From Morganella psychrotolerans (GTDB lineage: Bacteria; Pseudomonadota; Gammaproteobacteria; Enterobacterales; Enterobacteriaceae): a stretch of DNA of 47,822 nt. The notes under the pieces are model-generated. The model was given only the letters and a program-made list of their open reading frames with translations. It was not told the origin of the DNA and ran no database searches. Of this stretch, positions 1 to 8,281 are shown in pieces (within the stretch, counting starts at the first letter, position 1; every line of letters starts with the position of its first letter). The stretch lies in assembly GCF_001676155.1 (NCBI RefSeq), contig NZ_LZEW01000006.1, forward strand, positions 1 to 47,822, in the 5' to 3' direction. The position numbers and the translations under genes are program-made.

Positions 1-58
1 CCACATCCCGCGTCCGAATATCATTAACTTGGTACTGATTACATCTCACAGAAGCTAT

Positions 59-135
<77 letters not shown>

Positions 136-149
136 TCTGTGAGGCGCTT

Positions 150-177
150 ACTATACTCAGGAAATACGCTGTTGCAA
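150..177 (-). promoter_or_regulatory. Sigma-70 promoter of the initiator tRNA
   Basis: On the minus strand, TTGCAA (172-177) and TATAGT (150-155) are separated by 16 bp. They are followed by a GC-rich discriminator (GCGCC) just ahead of the tRNA. GC-rich discriminators are typical of stable-RNA promoters under stringent control. The assignment rests on sequence match and position. Confidence 0.75.
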
Positions 178-253
178 GTTATTTATTGATAAAAAGCCAT
201 CTATTATCTTGTTTCGGTTGATTATCCCCCGAATCGTTTGTTTTGAATACAAT

Positions 254-379
254 TATACCCTTATTCATTCAAACTGCAGGTTCGTTGGCCGCGTTCAGCC
301 CGCCGGGTCACATAGTTATCTATGCTCACCGACGGTCTTCCCTTGCCGCCTGCCTGCATCTTAAATGACGTTGGGTATA
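254..379 (+). repeat. ERIC/IRU-type palindromic repeat, full length (126 bp)
   Basis: The element begins TATACCCTTATTCATTCAAA and ends GACGTTGGGTATA, with an imperfectly palindromic interior (CACATAGTTATCTATGCTCA core). Length, TATACCC/GGGTATA ends and palindromic core fit the ERIC (IRU) family as found in Yersinia and Photorhabdus. It fills most of the gap between the tRNA promoter and mltA. The rest of 136-495 holds no gene that I can see. It probably forms a long hairpin when transcribed. Confidence 0.85.
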
Positions 380-495
380 GCCTGATTACTGTTTATCTGT
401 GGACCCGTAAATCGGTTGCATAATAAAAGTGATTTGCTATCGTTCGCACTTAAATTAAGTTAATTCACATTATTCATTGGCGGATAAATATAAGT

Positions 496-1593
496 ATGAA
501 CAAAACCGGCAGGTTTTTGTTGTGCGGCGTGGTGTTTTCTCTGTTAGTCGGTTGTCAGTCGCATCCGACAGATAAAGGTCAGCAATATAAAGATGGTCGT
601 CTGACGCAGAATTTACAGGAAGTAGCGGGTATTAACAGTCCCGGGAACCCGGTGAATGCGGCCGATTTCCTTAAACAGGTTGATGCTGTCAAAACGGCGT
701 CGCCGCGTTTGTACAATGCGAATAATGAAAACTTCCGTGCGGTCGAAAACTGGCTGCGTTCAGGTGCAGATCCCGCGCAGTTGCGTCAGTTCAATCTTCA
801 CAGTTATCAGATGGAAGGAAAGGACAACTACGGAAACGTCCAGTTTACCGGCTATTACACCCCGGTTGTTCAGGCGCGCCACACCCGTCAGGGTGAGTTT
901 CAGTATCCTATTTATCGTATGCCGCCGAAAAAAGGCAGCCGCCTGCCGAGTCGGGCGCAAATCTATGCAGGTGCACTGAGTGACAATTATGTGCTGGCAT
1001 ACAGTAACTCACTGATGGATAACTTCCTTATGGATGTGCAGGGCAGTGCTTACATTGATTTCGGTGATGGTTCTGAGCTGAACTTTTTTGCCTATGCCGG
1101 GAAGAACGGACACGGCTATACCAGTATCGGACGGGTACTGATTGAACGTGGCGAGGTCGAAAAGAAAGATATGTCGATGCTGGCTATCCGCCAGTGGGCA
1201 GACAATCACTCCCCGCAGGAAGTACAGGAACTGCTGGAGCAAAACGCGTCTTTTGTCTTTTTCTCACCAAAACAGTTTGCGCCGGTGAAGGGCGCGAGTG
1301 CTGTTCCTTTGATTGCAAAAGCCTCTGTGGCATCAGACAAAAATCTGATCCCGCCGGGAACCACTTTGCTGGCAGAAATTCCGGTGCTGGATAACCAGGG
1401 TAACTTTACCGGACGTTATGATATGCGCCTGATGGTTGCGCTGGATGTCGGCGGTGCTATTAAAGGGCACCATTTCGATATTTACCATGGTATCGGGCAT
1501 GATGCCGGGATGATGGCCGGATTTTATAACCATTACGGGCGCGTGTGGGTACTGAAGAAAGGCACTCCGCCTATCTTAAACCCGGTTCTGTAG
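496..1593 (+). CDS. mltA: Membrane-bound lytic murein transglycosylase A
   Basis: This outer-membrane lipoprotein cleaves the MurNAc-GlcNAc bond of peptidoglycan to give 1,6-anhydromuropeptides during wall turnover. The 365-residue protein is the same length as E. coli MltA. It starts with a lipoprotein signal ending in the lipobox LVGC, with Cys20 as the lipidated residue. The middle part matches the MltA barrel domain (for example FTGYYTPVV and RMPPKKGSRLPSR). The C-terminus carries the aspartate-rich 3D domain (MVALDVGGAIKG and HHFDIYHGIG). It stands alone, with an ERIC repeat about 115 bp upstream and tcdA 91 bp downstream. No strong Shine-Dalgarno precedes the ATG. Confidence 0.95.
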   Translation: MNKTGRFLLCGVVFSLLVGCQSHPTDKGQQYKDGRLTQNLQEVAGINSPGNPVNAADFLKQVDAVKTASPRLYNANNENFRAVENWLRSGADPAQLRQFNLHSYQMEGKDNYGNVQFTGYYTPVVQARHTRQGEFQYPIYRMPPKKGSRLPSRAQIYAGALSDNYVLAYSNSLMDNFLMDVQGSAYIDFGDGSELNFFAYAGKNGHGYTSIGRVLIERGEVEKKDMSMLAIRQWADNHSPQEVQELLEQNASFVFFSPKQFAPVKGASAVPLIAKASVASDKNLIPPGTTLLAEIPVLDNQGNFTGRYDMRLMVALDVGGAIKGHHFDIYHGIGHDAGMMAGFYNHYGRVWVLKKGTPPILNPVL

Positions 1594-1684
1594 TCTTTTT
1601 TCTGTCCGGTGTATACTTGCAAAGGTATGCACCGGGATCATTTCTCCGTTGTTTCCGTGACTTTTTCACCTCAGGTTCCCGATT

Positions 1685-2500
1685 ATGCAAAACCTTTTAT
1701 CTGATGCTTACCTGCAACGCTTTGCGGGTATTGGCCGCCTTTATGGTCAGCAGGCGCTTCATTTATTTGCCCGTTCTCATTTCTGTGTCATCGGCATCGG
1801 CGGTGTCGGCTCCTGGGCGGCAGAAGCACTGGCACGTACCGGGATCGGGGCGATTACATTGATTGATATGGATGATGTTTGCGTGACAAATATTAACCGG
1901 CAGATCCACGCGATGCAGGGAACAATCGGACAGCCTAAGATTGAGGTGATGCGTGAGCGGATACTTGCGATCAATCCTGAATGTCAGGTGCATTGTGTGG
2001 ATGATTTTGTGACGGTGGATAATGTACCGGAAATGATGCAGCCAGGGTTTGATTACGTGATTGATGCGATTGACAGCATTCGCCCGAAAGCCGCGCTGCT
2101 GGCGTATTGCCGCCGCAATAAAATTCCGTTGGTCACAACCGGCGGGGCGGGCGGACAGATTGATCCGACACAGATTCAGGTCGCTGATTTGGCGAAAACA
2201 CTTCAGGATCCGCTGGCTGCAAAACTGCGTGAGCGCCTGAAATCAGAGCATGGCGTGCTTAAAAACAGCAAAGGACGGTTGGGAATTGAGTGTGTTTTCT
2301 CAACAGAAGCATTACGTTACCCGCAGGCAGACGGCAGTGCAGTCTGTGGCATGAAAAATACCGCAGAAGGCAGTATGCGGATGGATTGTGCAGCGGGTTT
2401 TGGTGCCGCCACCGTTGTGACGGCCTCATTCGGGTTTGTTGCGGTATCTCACGCCCTGAAAAAACTGATGGCAAAAGCCGCGCGTGCGGCGGCTGAATAA
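1685..2500 (+). CDS. tcdA: tRNA threonylcarbamoyladenosine dehydratase (CsdL)
   Basis: This E1-like, ATP-dependent enzyme cyclises t6A at position 37 of ANN-decoding tRNAs to ct6A. The 271-residue protein has the ThiF/MoeB-type nucleotide-binding loop GIGGVGSW at residues 37-44. This is followed by LIDMDDVCVTNINRQ, typical of E1-like adenylating enzymes. In E. coli it works with the CsdA-CsdE sulfur-transfer pair. Here csdE and csdA lie directly next to it in convergent orientation, with only 8 bp between the tcdA and csdE stops. Confidence 0.93.
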   Translation: MQNLLSDAYLQRFAGIGRLYGQQALHLFARSHFCVIGIGGVGSWAAEALARTGIGAITLIDMDDVCVTNINRQIHAMQGTIGQPKIEVMRERILAINPECQVHCVDDFVTVDNVPEMMQPGFDYVIDAIDSIRPKAALLAYCRRNKIPLVTTGGAGGQIDPTQIQVADLAKTLQDPLAAKLRERLKSEHGVLKNSKGRLGIECVFSTEALRYPQADGSAVCGMKNTAEGSMRMDCAAGFGAATVVTASFGFVAVSHALKKLMAKAARAAAE

Positions 2501-2508
2501 CGTGCCGG

Positions 2509-2955
2509 TCAGTCGCTGAATTTTTGTGCGATAATACGTGCGGCATCAATCAGTGCCGCAATACCGTTGCGCCGCGACTGACTAAGCTGATCGCTTAGTT
2601 TGTATTGTTCAAAAATGACCGGCAGATCAAGAGATAGCAGCTCTGCGGGCGTCAATCCTTCAATCTCTGTCAGCAGAACCGCCAGCAGCCCTTTGACAAT
2701 CCGCCCGTCACTGTCACCCCAAAAATGCAGTGTGCCGTCATTATTCCGTACGCCATCCAGCCAGACCCGGTTTTCACAGCCTTTAATTTCGGTATCCCCG
2801 GTTCTGTTTTCCGGCGGCAGTGCCGGTAACTGACGGGAAAGGATCACTAACTGACGGTACTTTTCTTCCCGGGAGTGACAGGCGGAAAATATTTTTGCGA
2901 GTTGTTCACGACGAATGCTGTGACCAAAAGGATGTGCCGGAAATACATGTGTCAT
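2509..2955 (-). CDS. csdE: Cysteine desulfurase sulfur acceptor CsdE
   Basis: This SufE-family protein takes persulfide sulfur from CsdA and enhances its desulfurase activity. The 148-residue reading starts MTHVFPAHPFG. The sulfur-accepting cysteine lies in IKGCENRVW (Cys60), followed by the conserved GDSDGRIVKGLLAVLL block. Longer in-frame starts exist at 2973 and 3006. I chose 2955 because its length matches E. coli CsdE (about 147 residues), AAGAGA lies just upstream, and 3006 would overlap csdA. The start is the only uncertain point. It is probably translated from the csdA transcript. Confidence 0.9.
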   Translation of the reverse strand: MTHVFPAHPFGHSIRREQLAKIFSACHSREEKYRQLVILSRQLPALPPENRTGDTEIKGCENRVWLDGVRNNDGTLHFWGDSDGRIVKGLLAVLLTEIEGLTPAELLSLDLPVIFEQYKLSDQLSQSRRNGIAALIDAARIIAQKFSD

Positions 2956-2980
2956 CTGTGTCTCTTGTGTCATCGGCTGG

Positions 2981-4189
2981 TCATTCAGCCAGGATATCGA
3001 GCGCAAACCGGATTGCTTGTACCAGCTTATCTATATCATTCGATTGATTATACGGCATAAATGAAACACGCAGGCAGCCGTCTGTATTCAGCGCCTGACA
3101 AAGCGGCTGTGCGCAGTGTTGCCCGTGGCGCAGCGCAATGCCTTTCTCCGCCAGTAATATGGCGATATCACTGTGATGAATATTATCAAAATTGAATGCC
3201 AGCAGCGGACTGCCGGGAGCGCGGTAGCTGCGAAAACCGGGCAGTGCGGCGAGTTGTTGTTCTGCACTGTCACATAAGGCAATGGTATGATGGTGCGCGG
3301 CACTCAGGTCACAGGTTTCAAGCCAGCGGAGTGTTGCGCCGAAAGCGATAACGCCCGCCACGTTTGGTGTGCCGGCTTCAAACCGTGCGGGAACCGGTGC
3401 CGGGGTAAAACTGAAAAAATCAGTATCTGTCAGCATTTTTCCGCCGCCCTGCCAGGGTTGCATGGCATCAAGCAATTCACCGCGTCCGTACAGTACACCG
3501 AGCCCGTTCGGGCCGTATATTTTGTGTGCTGAAAAAGCGTAAAAATCGATATCACTTTGTGTGACATCAGCCGGATGATGGACAACACCTTGTGCGCCGT
3601 CGACAACAATCAGCGCACCATGCTGATGTGCCAGCCGGGCGGTGCGGTCAATATCCGGCTGAAAACCGGTGACATTTGACATCTGAGTGACAGCCACCAC
3701 GCGGGTCTGCGGTGTAAGCAGTGTTTGAAGCTGAGCGTAACAGAGTGTGCGGTCTTTGGTCAGCGGCCATTTCACCAGAGTTGCGCCGGTTTGCTGCGCC
3801 AGAATTATCCACGGGATCAGATTAGAGTGGTGTTCCAGTTCGCTGACAATGATTTCATCACCCGGTTGCAGGCGCGGGCGGAAATAGCCCTGTGTGACCA
3901 GATTGATGGATTCCGTGGTGCCTTTTGTCCAGATACAGTGGCGGGCATCATCTGCATTAATCAGCCGGCAGACGGCATCACGTGCCTGTTCAAACTGCTC
4001 CGTTGCTGTTTGTGCCTGCTGATGGTGGCTGCGGTGAACCGTTGCACCGCTGTTATGCTGATAATAGTAGTGCGTTGTCTGTGACATCACGTCCGGTTTG
4101 AGGGCGGTGGCGGCACTGTCGAGAAAAACGGTGTCACTTACTATGCCGGAAAAGCAGGTGCGGAATGTGTCGGGAGAGAAGGTTTTCAT
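2981..4189 (-). CDS. csdA: Cysteine desulfurase CsdA
   Basis: This PLP-dependent group II (SufS-like) cysteine desulfurase removes sulfur from L-cysteine and passes it to CsdE. The 402-residue protein has the PLP lysine in FSAHKIYGPNG (Lys223), the histidine motif SELEHHSN near 117-123, and the active-site cysteine in RHGQHCAQP (Cys359). All match E. coli CsdA, which is of similar length. csdE follows downstream on the same strand. A candidate promoter lies at 4317-4345. Confidence 0.95.
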   Translation of the reverse strand: MKTFSPDTFRTCFSGIVSDTVFLDSAATALKPDVMSQTTHYYYQHNSGATVHRSHHQQAQTATEQFEQARDAVCRLINADDARHCIWTKGTTESINLVTQGYFRPRLQPGDEIIVSELEHHSNLIPWIILAQQTGATLVKWPLTKDRTLCYAQLQTLLTPQTRVVAVTQMSNVTGFQPDIDRTARLAHQHGALIVVDGAQGVVHHPADVTQSDIDFYAFSAHKIYGPNGLGVLYGRGELLDAMQPWQGGGKMLTDTDFFSFTPAPVPARFEAGTPNVAGVIAFGATLRWLETCDLSAAHHHTIALCDSAEQQLAALPGFRSYRAPGSPLLAFNFDNIHHSDIAILLAEKGIALRHGQHCAQPLCQALNTDGCLRVSFMPYNQSNDIDKLVQAIRFALDILAE

Positions 4190-4316
4190 CAGTTTAATTA
4201 ATCGGGGTCTGAGATAAACAGAGCTTATGCAAAATGTGCGGTATCCGGTACATCTGCGGCGTAAATCAGCCGGCGACCGGCCTGAGTGCTTCGGGTAGCA
4301 CCGTCAGCGACAGTTT

Positions 4317-4345
4317 ACTATAATCAAGATTGCGCTGTCTTTCCA
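4317..4345 (-). promoter_or_regulatory. Candidate sigma-70 promoter of csdA-csdE
   Basis: On the minus strand a TATAGT hexamer (4317-4322) has TGGAAA (4340-4345, four of six consensus positions) 17 bp upstream. It lies about 130 bp before the csdA ATG and just downstream of the GcvB terminator. It is supported by sequence match only. Confidence 0.45.
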
Positions 4346-4397
4346 GATTTCCGGCATAGTTCAGGTAGCGTTTGGGGGAATTTTGCGGGAGAAGAAT

Positions 4398-4425
4398 AAA
4401 AAAAAAGCACCGCAATCGGCGGTGC
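4398..4425 (-). terminator. Rho-independent terminator of GcvB
   Basis: On the minus strand the hairpin GCACCGCCGATTGCGGTGC (4407-4425) is followed by nine T residues. The stem GCACCGC/GCGGTGC is the conserved GcvB terminator. Its U-tail is part of the Hfq-binding end of the sRNA. Confidence 0.9.
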
Positions 4426-4599
4426 ATACAAAAAATCACTATGGACAGACAGGGTAAATGTACAGGAAGTGAAAAAAACAGTAGCTTAAGCTACTATGTC
4501 CGGAATTTCCGGACAACTTGCAAACACAACATCACAACCACATAGCCAAAAGTTTTGCAGTATCGCTACTGCCCGACTTTTCGTTCCGGCTCAGGAAGT
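4398..4599 (-). ncRNA. gcvB: Small RNA GcvB
   Basis: GcvB is an Hfq-dependent trans-acting sRNA that represses many amino-acid and peptide transporter mRNAs. The minus strand begins ACTTCCTGAGCCGGAACGAA, as in E. coli. It then has the G/U-rich R1 seed (4521-4541, containing GTTGTGATGTTGTG), a second hairpin (GTAGCTTAAGCTAC), the conserved stretch CACTTCCTGTACATTTACCC, and CTGTCTGTCCATAGTG. A GC hairpin with a U-tract ends it. The length of about 202 nt agrees with the E. coli RNA. It is divergent from gcvA, its expected activator, as in E. coli. The lipoprotein gene ygdI found on its other side in E. coli is absent. Confidence 0.95.
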
Positions 4600-4605
4600 G
4601 GGCAT

Positions 4606-4634
4606 ACTATAGGTATTTACTGGTGTATCATCAA
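4606..4634 (-). promoter_or_regulatory. Promoter of gcvB
   Basis: On the minus strand TTGATG (4629-4634) and TATAGT (4606-4611) are separated by 17 bp. The expected GcvB start A at 4599 lies 6 bp after the -10. By analogy with E. coli, GcvA would bind just upstream (roughly 4635-4680). The ERIC repeat begins at 4680, so the space between the promoter and the repeat is only about 45 bp. Confidence 0.75.
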
Positions 4635-4679
4635 GGGACAAATTATAATGCTTCGGATTAAAAAAAACTAATCCTATTC

Positions 4680-4805
4680 TATACCCAACGTCATTCAGGA
4701 TGCAGGCAGGCGGCAAGGGAAGATAGACGGGGAGCATACATCAGTATGTGACCCGGCTAGCTGAGCGCAGCTAACGAACCTGCAGTTTGAATGAATAAGG
4801 GTATA
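4680..4805 (-). repeat. ERIC/IRU-type repeat, full length (126 bp), between gcvB and gcvA
   Basis: It begins TATACCCAACGTCATTCAGG and ends GAATGAATAAGGGTATA, so it is inverted relative to the copy at 254-379. The central core (GGGGAGCATACATCAGTATG) can fold back. It lies inside the divergent gcvB-gcvA control region, whose two genes share a compact regulatory region in E. coli, and ends 42 bp before the gcvA start. Confidence 0.85.
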
Positions 4806-4847
4806 AACCATGTTACCGGTATCCGGTTCTGATAAATAAGCCTGAAA

Positions 4848-5774
4848 ATGTCCAAACGATTGCCTCCGCTCAATGCTTTGCGTGTTTTTGATGCTGCCGC
4901 CCGTCATTTAAGTTTTACTAAAGCGGCAGAAGAGTTATTTGTCACACAAGCCGCCGTGAGCCACCAGATGAAAAGCCTGGAAGATTTCCTCGGGCTGAAG
5001 TTATTTCGCCGCCGGAATCGTTCGTTGTTGCTGACGGAAGAGGGGCAGAGTTATTATCTCGACATCAAAGAGATTTTCTCCTCTATTAATGATGCAACCC
5101 GCAAGCTTCTGGCGCGCAGTGCAAAAGGGGCACTGACCGTCAGTTTATCGCCGAGTTTTGCCATTCAGTGGCTGGTTCCGCGTTTATCGGGTTTTCACCA
5201 GGCGTATCCGGCCATTGATGTCCGCATCCAGGCGGTGGACAGGGAAGAGGATAAACTGGCTGATGATGTGGATGTGGCGATTTTTTACGGGCGGGGTAAC
5301 TGGCCGGGTCTGCGGACAGACCGGTTATATGCGGAATATCTGATACCGGTGTGTGCGCCGTCACTGATGACCGGTGAACGACCACTGAAAATGCTGACCG
5401 ATTTATCGTATCATACGCTTTTGCATGATTCGTCCCGCCGGGACTGGCAGGCGTATATCCGCCAGGCGGACCTGCAACAGCAGGTAAATGTGCAGCATGG
5501 CCCGATATTCAGCCATAGCGCAATGGTTATCCAGGCTGCGGTACACGGGCAGGGCGTGGCGCTGGTCAATAATGTGATGGCTAAGAATGAGCTGGATGGC
5601 GGCAGACTGGTGTGCCCGTTTAAAGATATCTTAGTCAGTAAAAATGCGTTTTATCTGGTGTGCCAGGACAGTCAGGCAGATTCCGGAAAAATCGCTGCGT
5701 TCCGTCAGTGGATTATGGCGCAGGCAGCGAGTGAGCAGGAAAAATTAGGATGGATGACAAGTGAGCAGGATTAA
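4848..5774 (+). CDS. gcvA: LysR-type regulator of glycine cleavage, GcvA
   Basis: GcvA activates or represses the gcvTHP glycine-cleavage operon with GcvR and activates gcvB. The 308-residue protein starts MSKRLPPLNALRVFDAAARH. A LysR winged helix-turn-helix occupies about residues 8-65 (SFTKAAEELFVTQAAVSHQM). The effector domain follows, and the C-terminal part (GQGVALVNNVMA and SKNAFYLVCQDSQA) closely matches E. coli GcvA. An ERIC repeat lies directly upstream, so its own promoter is either inside or beside that repeat. No strong ribosome-binding site is visible. Confidence 0.95.
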   Translation: MSKRLPPLNALRVFDAAARHLSFTKAAEELFVTQAAVSHQMKSLEDFLGLKLFRRRNRSLLLTEEGQSYYLDIKEIFSSINDATRKLLARSAKGALTVSLSPSFAIQWLVPRLSGFHQAYPAIDVRIQAVDREEDKLADDVDVAIFYGRGNWPGLRTDRLYAEYLIPVCAPSLMTGERPLKMLTDLSYHTLLHDSSRRDWQAYIRQADLQQQVNVQHGPIFSHSAMVIQAAVHGQGVALVNNVMAKNELDGGRLVCPFKDILVSKNAFYLVCQDSQADSGKIAAFRQWIMAQAASEQEKLGWMTSEQD

Positions 5775-5801
5775 CCTGATCATCACAAAAGGTAATGGCA
5801 A

Positions 5802-6197
5802 ATGAATAGTCGGTTGATGTTAATTTTTGCCGGTTTCAGCGGCTTTTTTTATGTTGCATTCGGCGCGATAGGCTCCCATCTCTTAACACCTTTGTTAGCA
5901 AAGCATCAGATGGACTGGATTAATTTAGGTCTGCAATACCAAATCTCCCACACGCTGGCGATGATGGGGCTTGCCGCATTACTGATGCGCAAAGTGGTAT
6001 TGTGGTTCTACTGGAGTGGATTATTTTTTGGGATCGGTATTTTACTGTTCAGCGGCAGCCTGTATTGTATGGCGCTTTTACAGATGAAATACTTTGCCTA
6101 TTTCACGCCGGTTGGCGGGGTAAGTTTCCTGTTAGGCTGGGTTTGTGTATTAATCGGCGCAGTGCGTCTAAGGAAAGTGGCTTCCGGCCATGAATAA
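5802..6197 (+). CDS. ygdD: DUF423 inner-membrane protein YgdD
   Basis: This is a 131-residue hydrophobic protein with about four predicted membrane helices (starting [20 protein letters not shown], then [27 protein letters not shown] and [13 protein letters not shown]). It belongs to the DUF423 family, whose function is not established. It sits between gcvA and rlmM as in E. coli and overlaps the rlmM start by 8 bp, which suggests translational coupling. Confidence 0.88.
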   Translation: MNSRLMLIFAGFSGFFYVAFGAIGSHLLTPLLAKHQMDWINLGLQYQISHTLAMMGLAALLMRKVVLWFYWSGLFFGIGILLFSGSLYCMALLQMKYFAYFTPVGGVSFLLGWVCVLIGAVRLRKVASGHE

Positions 6198-7287
6198 AAT
6201 TGCATTATATTGCCGTCCGGGCTTTGAAAAAGAGTGTGCAGCCGAGATCACGGATAAAGCCGGACGCCTTGAGATTTTCGGATTCCCGCGTGTCAAAGAG
6301 AACAGCGGGTATGTCATTTTTGAATGTTATCAGCCGGATGATGCTGATCGCATTGTAAAAGAGATCCCGTTTAAAGAATTGATTTTTGCCCGCCAGATGA
6401 TTGTGGTGGGTGAATTACTCAAGCATTTACCGGAAAACGATCGCATTACACCGATTATCGGAATGCTGACCGGAATTGTGGATCGCGCGGGTGAACTGCG
6501 TGTTGAAGTGCCGGATAATGACGAAGCGAAAGAGCTGATGAAGTTCTGCCGTAAGTTTACCGTTCCGCTGCGTTCAGCACTGCGTCAGGAGAAATTACTG
6601 CTGGCAAAAGAGAACCGTGGTCGTCCGGTTATTCACATCTTATTTATTGCGCCGGGTTGTTGCTATGCGGGTTATTCATATTCTAATAATAACTCTTCAT
6701 TCTATATGGGCATCCCGCGCCTGAAATTCCCGTCAGATGCGCCGAGCCGTTCCACACTGAAGCTGGAAGAGGCTTTCCACATGTTTATTCCTTACGAAGA
6801 GTGGGAAGAGCGTCTGGAAGGCGGGCTGCATGCGGTGGATCTGGGCGCTTGCCCCGGCGGCTGGACGTATCAGCTGGTGAAACACAGTATGCGCGTACAG
6901 GCTGTGGATAACGGCACGATGGCAGAAAGCCTGATGGATACCGGACAGGTACGCCATCTTCGCGAGGACGGATTTAAGTTTGAACCGTCGTCGAAAAATA
7001 TCACCTGGCTGGTGTGTGATATGGTTGAAAAACCGGCAAAAGTTGCGGCGTTAATGACAACCTGGATGGCGAACGGCTGGTGTCGCGAATCTATTTTCAA
7101 TTTAAAACTGCCGATGAAAAAGCGCTATGAAGAAGTGTCACATATCCTGGAAAAGATGGCTGCAGAGCTGAAAGCTCAGGATATTAATGTGCTTATTCAT
7201 GCCAAGCAGCTATATCATGACCGCGAAGAGATAACGGTTCATATTCAGCGTGTTTGGGGTGCGTACAATCCGGATCGGGTCTTCTGA
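6190..7287 (+). CDS. rlmM: 23S rRNA 2'-O-ribose C2498 methyltransferase
   Basis: RlmM methylates the 2'-hydroxyl of C2498 in 23S rRNA using SAM. The 365-residue protein has an N-terminal THUMP-like part and a C-terminal Rossmann methyltransferase domain. The SAM loop is [10 protein letters not shown] at residues 217-226. Candidate K-D-K-E catalytic residues lie in [18 protein letters not shown] and FNLKLPMKK. Length matches the family. It overlaps ygdD and ends two bases before a 61-bp ERIC element. Confidence 0.95.
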   Translation: MNKIALYCRPGFEKECAAEITDKAGRLEIFGFPRVKENSGYVIFECYQPDDADRIVKEIPFKELIFARQMIVVGELLKHLPENDRITPIIGMLTGIVDRAGELRVEVPDNDEAKELMKFCRKFTVPLRSALRQEKLLLAKENRGRPVIHILFIAPGCCYAGYSYSNNNSSFYMGIPRLKFPSDAPSRSTLKLEEAFHMFIPYEEWEERLEGGLHAVDLGACPGGWTYQLVKHSMRVQAVDNGTMAESLMDTGQVRHLREDGFKFEPSSKNITWLVCDMVEKPAKVAALMTTWMANGWCRESIFNLKLPMKKRYEEVSHILEKMAAELKAQDINVLIHAKQLYHDREEITVHIQRVWGAYNPDRVF

Positions 7288-7288
7288 T

Positions 7289-7349
7289 TATACCCTTATT
7301 CATTCAAACCGCAGGTGCGTTGGCTGCATCCTGAATGACGTTGGGTATA
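7289..7349 (+). repeat. Short ERIC-type repeat (61 bp)
   Basis: It begins TATACCCTTATTCATTCAAA and ends TGAATGACGTTGGGTATA. Compared with the 126-bp copies it keeps both ends and lacks the central core. It starts two bases after the rlmM stop codon and is followed by a terminator hairpin. Confidence 0.85.
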
Positions 7350-7374
7350 GCCTGACTGATTACTTCGCGATATA

Positions 7375-7409
7375 AATAATCCCGGCTAATATTGCCGGGA
7401 TTATTTTTT
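7375..7409 (+). terminator. Rho-independent terminator after rlmM
   Basis: A 12-bp stem AATAATCCCGGC/GCCGGGATTATT with an 8-base loop is followed by T residues. It would end the ygdD-rlmM transcript. The A-rich 5' side also makes it partly usable for the converging xni transcript. Confidence 0.85.
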
Positions 7410-7466
7410 GTATTATTTCACTTTTGGCAGAAACGAATTATGTAGAGATAGCTAATGCTTGTTCCC

Positions 7467-8217
7467 TTAGTGCAATCTCAACTGATTTAAATTTCCCTGC
7501 AATTCAAGATCCCGTTTCAGAGTGGCAATATCGCGGCAGCAGTAAGCGATATCTTTTCCGTCGATAATTTTTTTTACGCCACTTTTCCGGTACCTGTTCT
7601 GTGTTGTTATAGAGGGTATCCAAATCCGTAAAGGTGCTGAGTAGTGTAGCCGCAGTTTTGGGCCCGATCCCCGCAATGCCCGGGATTTTACTGCTGCTGA
7701 TACCACTTAATCCCCAAAAATCAGGTAGTTGTTGTGAGGTAACACCAAACTCTGCGGCAATAAATGGCATATCAAGCCAGCGTTTCTGGAAATAATCGCG
7801 GATCTGAATATGCGGAGAGAGCAACTGACAGTAACCTTTGTCTGTGGAGACGATGGTTGCCTGATGTCCCGCCTGACCGACTTTATGCGCCAGTGTTGCC
7901 GCCAGGTCATCGGCTTCATCGCCCTCGGAGTGCCATGCATTGATGCCGTGGCGGGCAAACATCTCCCGCAGCAGCGGCAACTCCTGCCTGACGATATCCG
8001 GCATCTCGCTGCGTCCGGCCTTATAACCGGGCAGTAACTGATGCCGCCAACTGTGGCTGCGGTCATCCTCATCAAAGACAGCGACAGCATGGGTGGGCTG
8101 TGCATGCCCCAGAATCTGCATCAGCGCCTGCTCACAGATAACCAGACCGGACTGGCTTTGTACCGCGTAGATCCGGCGGATCAGATTCATTGCATCGATA
8201 ATCAGTAAATGGATCAT
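7467..8217 (-). CDS. xni: Flap endonuclease Xni (ExoIX), frameshifted in this sequence
   Basis: Xni is a 5'-nuclease-family flap endonuclease without a polymerase domain. The 5' part codes for residues 1 to about 214, with family acidic motifs ([31 protein letters not shown] and [11 protein letters not shown]) and a helix-hairpin-helix ([16 protein letters not shown]). After VPEKWRKK the frame is lost at a run of eight A (7568-7575 on the plus strand as T). Seven A would continue into [20 protein letters not shown] and end QLRLH at 7467, giving 249 residues, like E. coli Xni (251). The extra base is probably a sequencing error, but a real C-terminal truncation cannot be excluded. Confidence 0.88.
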
Positions 8218-8237
8218 AATCGCTTTATATATAGAAT

Positions 8238-8258
8238 TTCCCCGCCGGAGGCGGGGAA
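8238..8258 (-). terminator. GC-rich hairpin between ppnN and xni
   Basis: The perfect inverted repeat TTCCCCGCC/GGCGGGGAA has a 3-base loop and lies 23 bp after the ppnN stop on the minus strand. The following sequence (ATTCTATATAT) is AT-rich but lacks a proper U-tract, so it may be an attenuator or an mRNA-stabilising hairpin rather than a full terminator. Confidence 0.5.
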
Positions 8259-8281
8259 GTCAGTTCAGAGAAAGGTAATCA

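Noticed and set aside
254-379. Reading the palindromic repeats as insertion sequences or CRISPR units
   Set aside because: They carry no transposase, are far shorter than any insertion sequence, are scattered singly between genes, and lack spacers; they fit the non-coding ERIC/IRU family.
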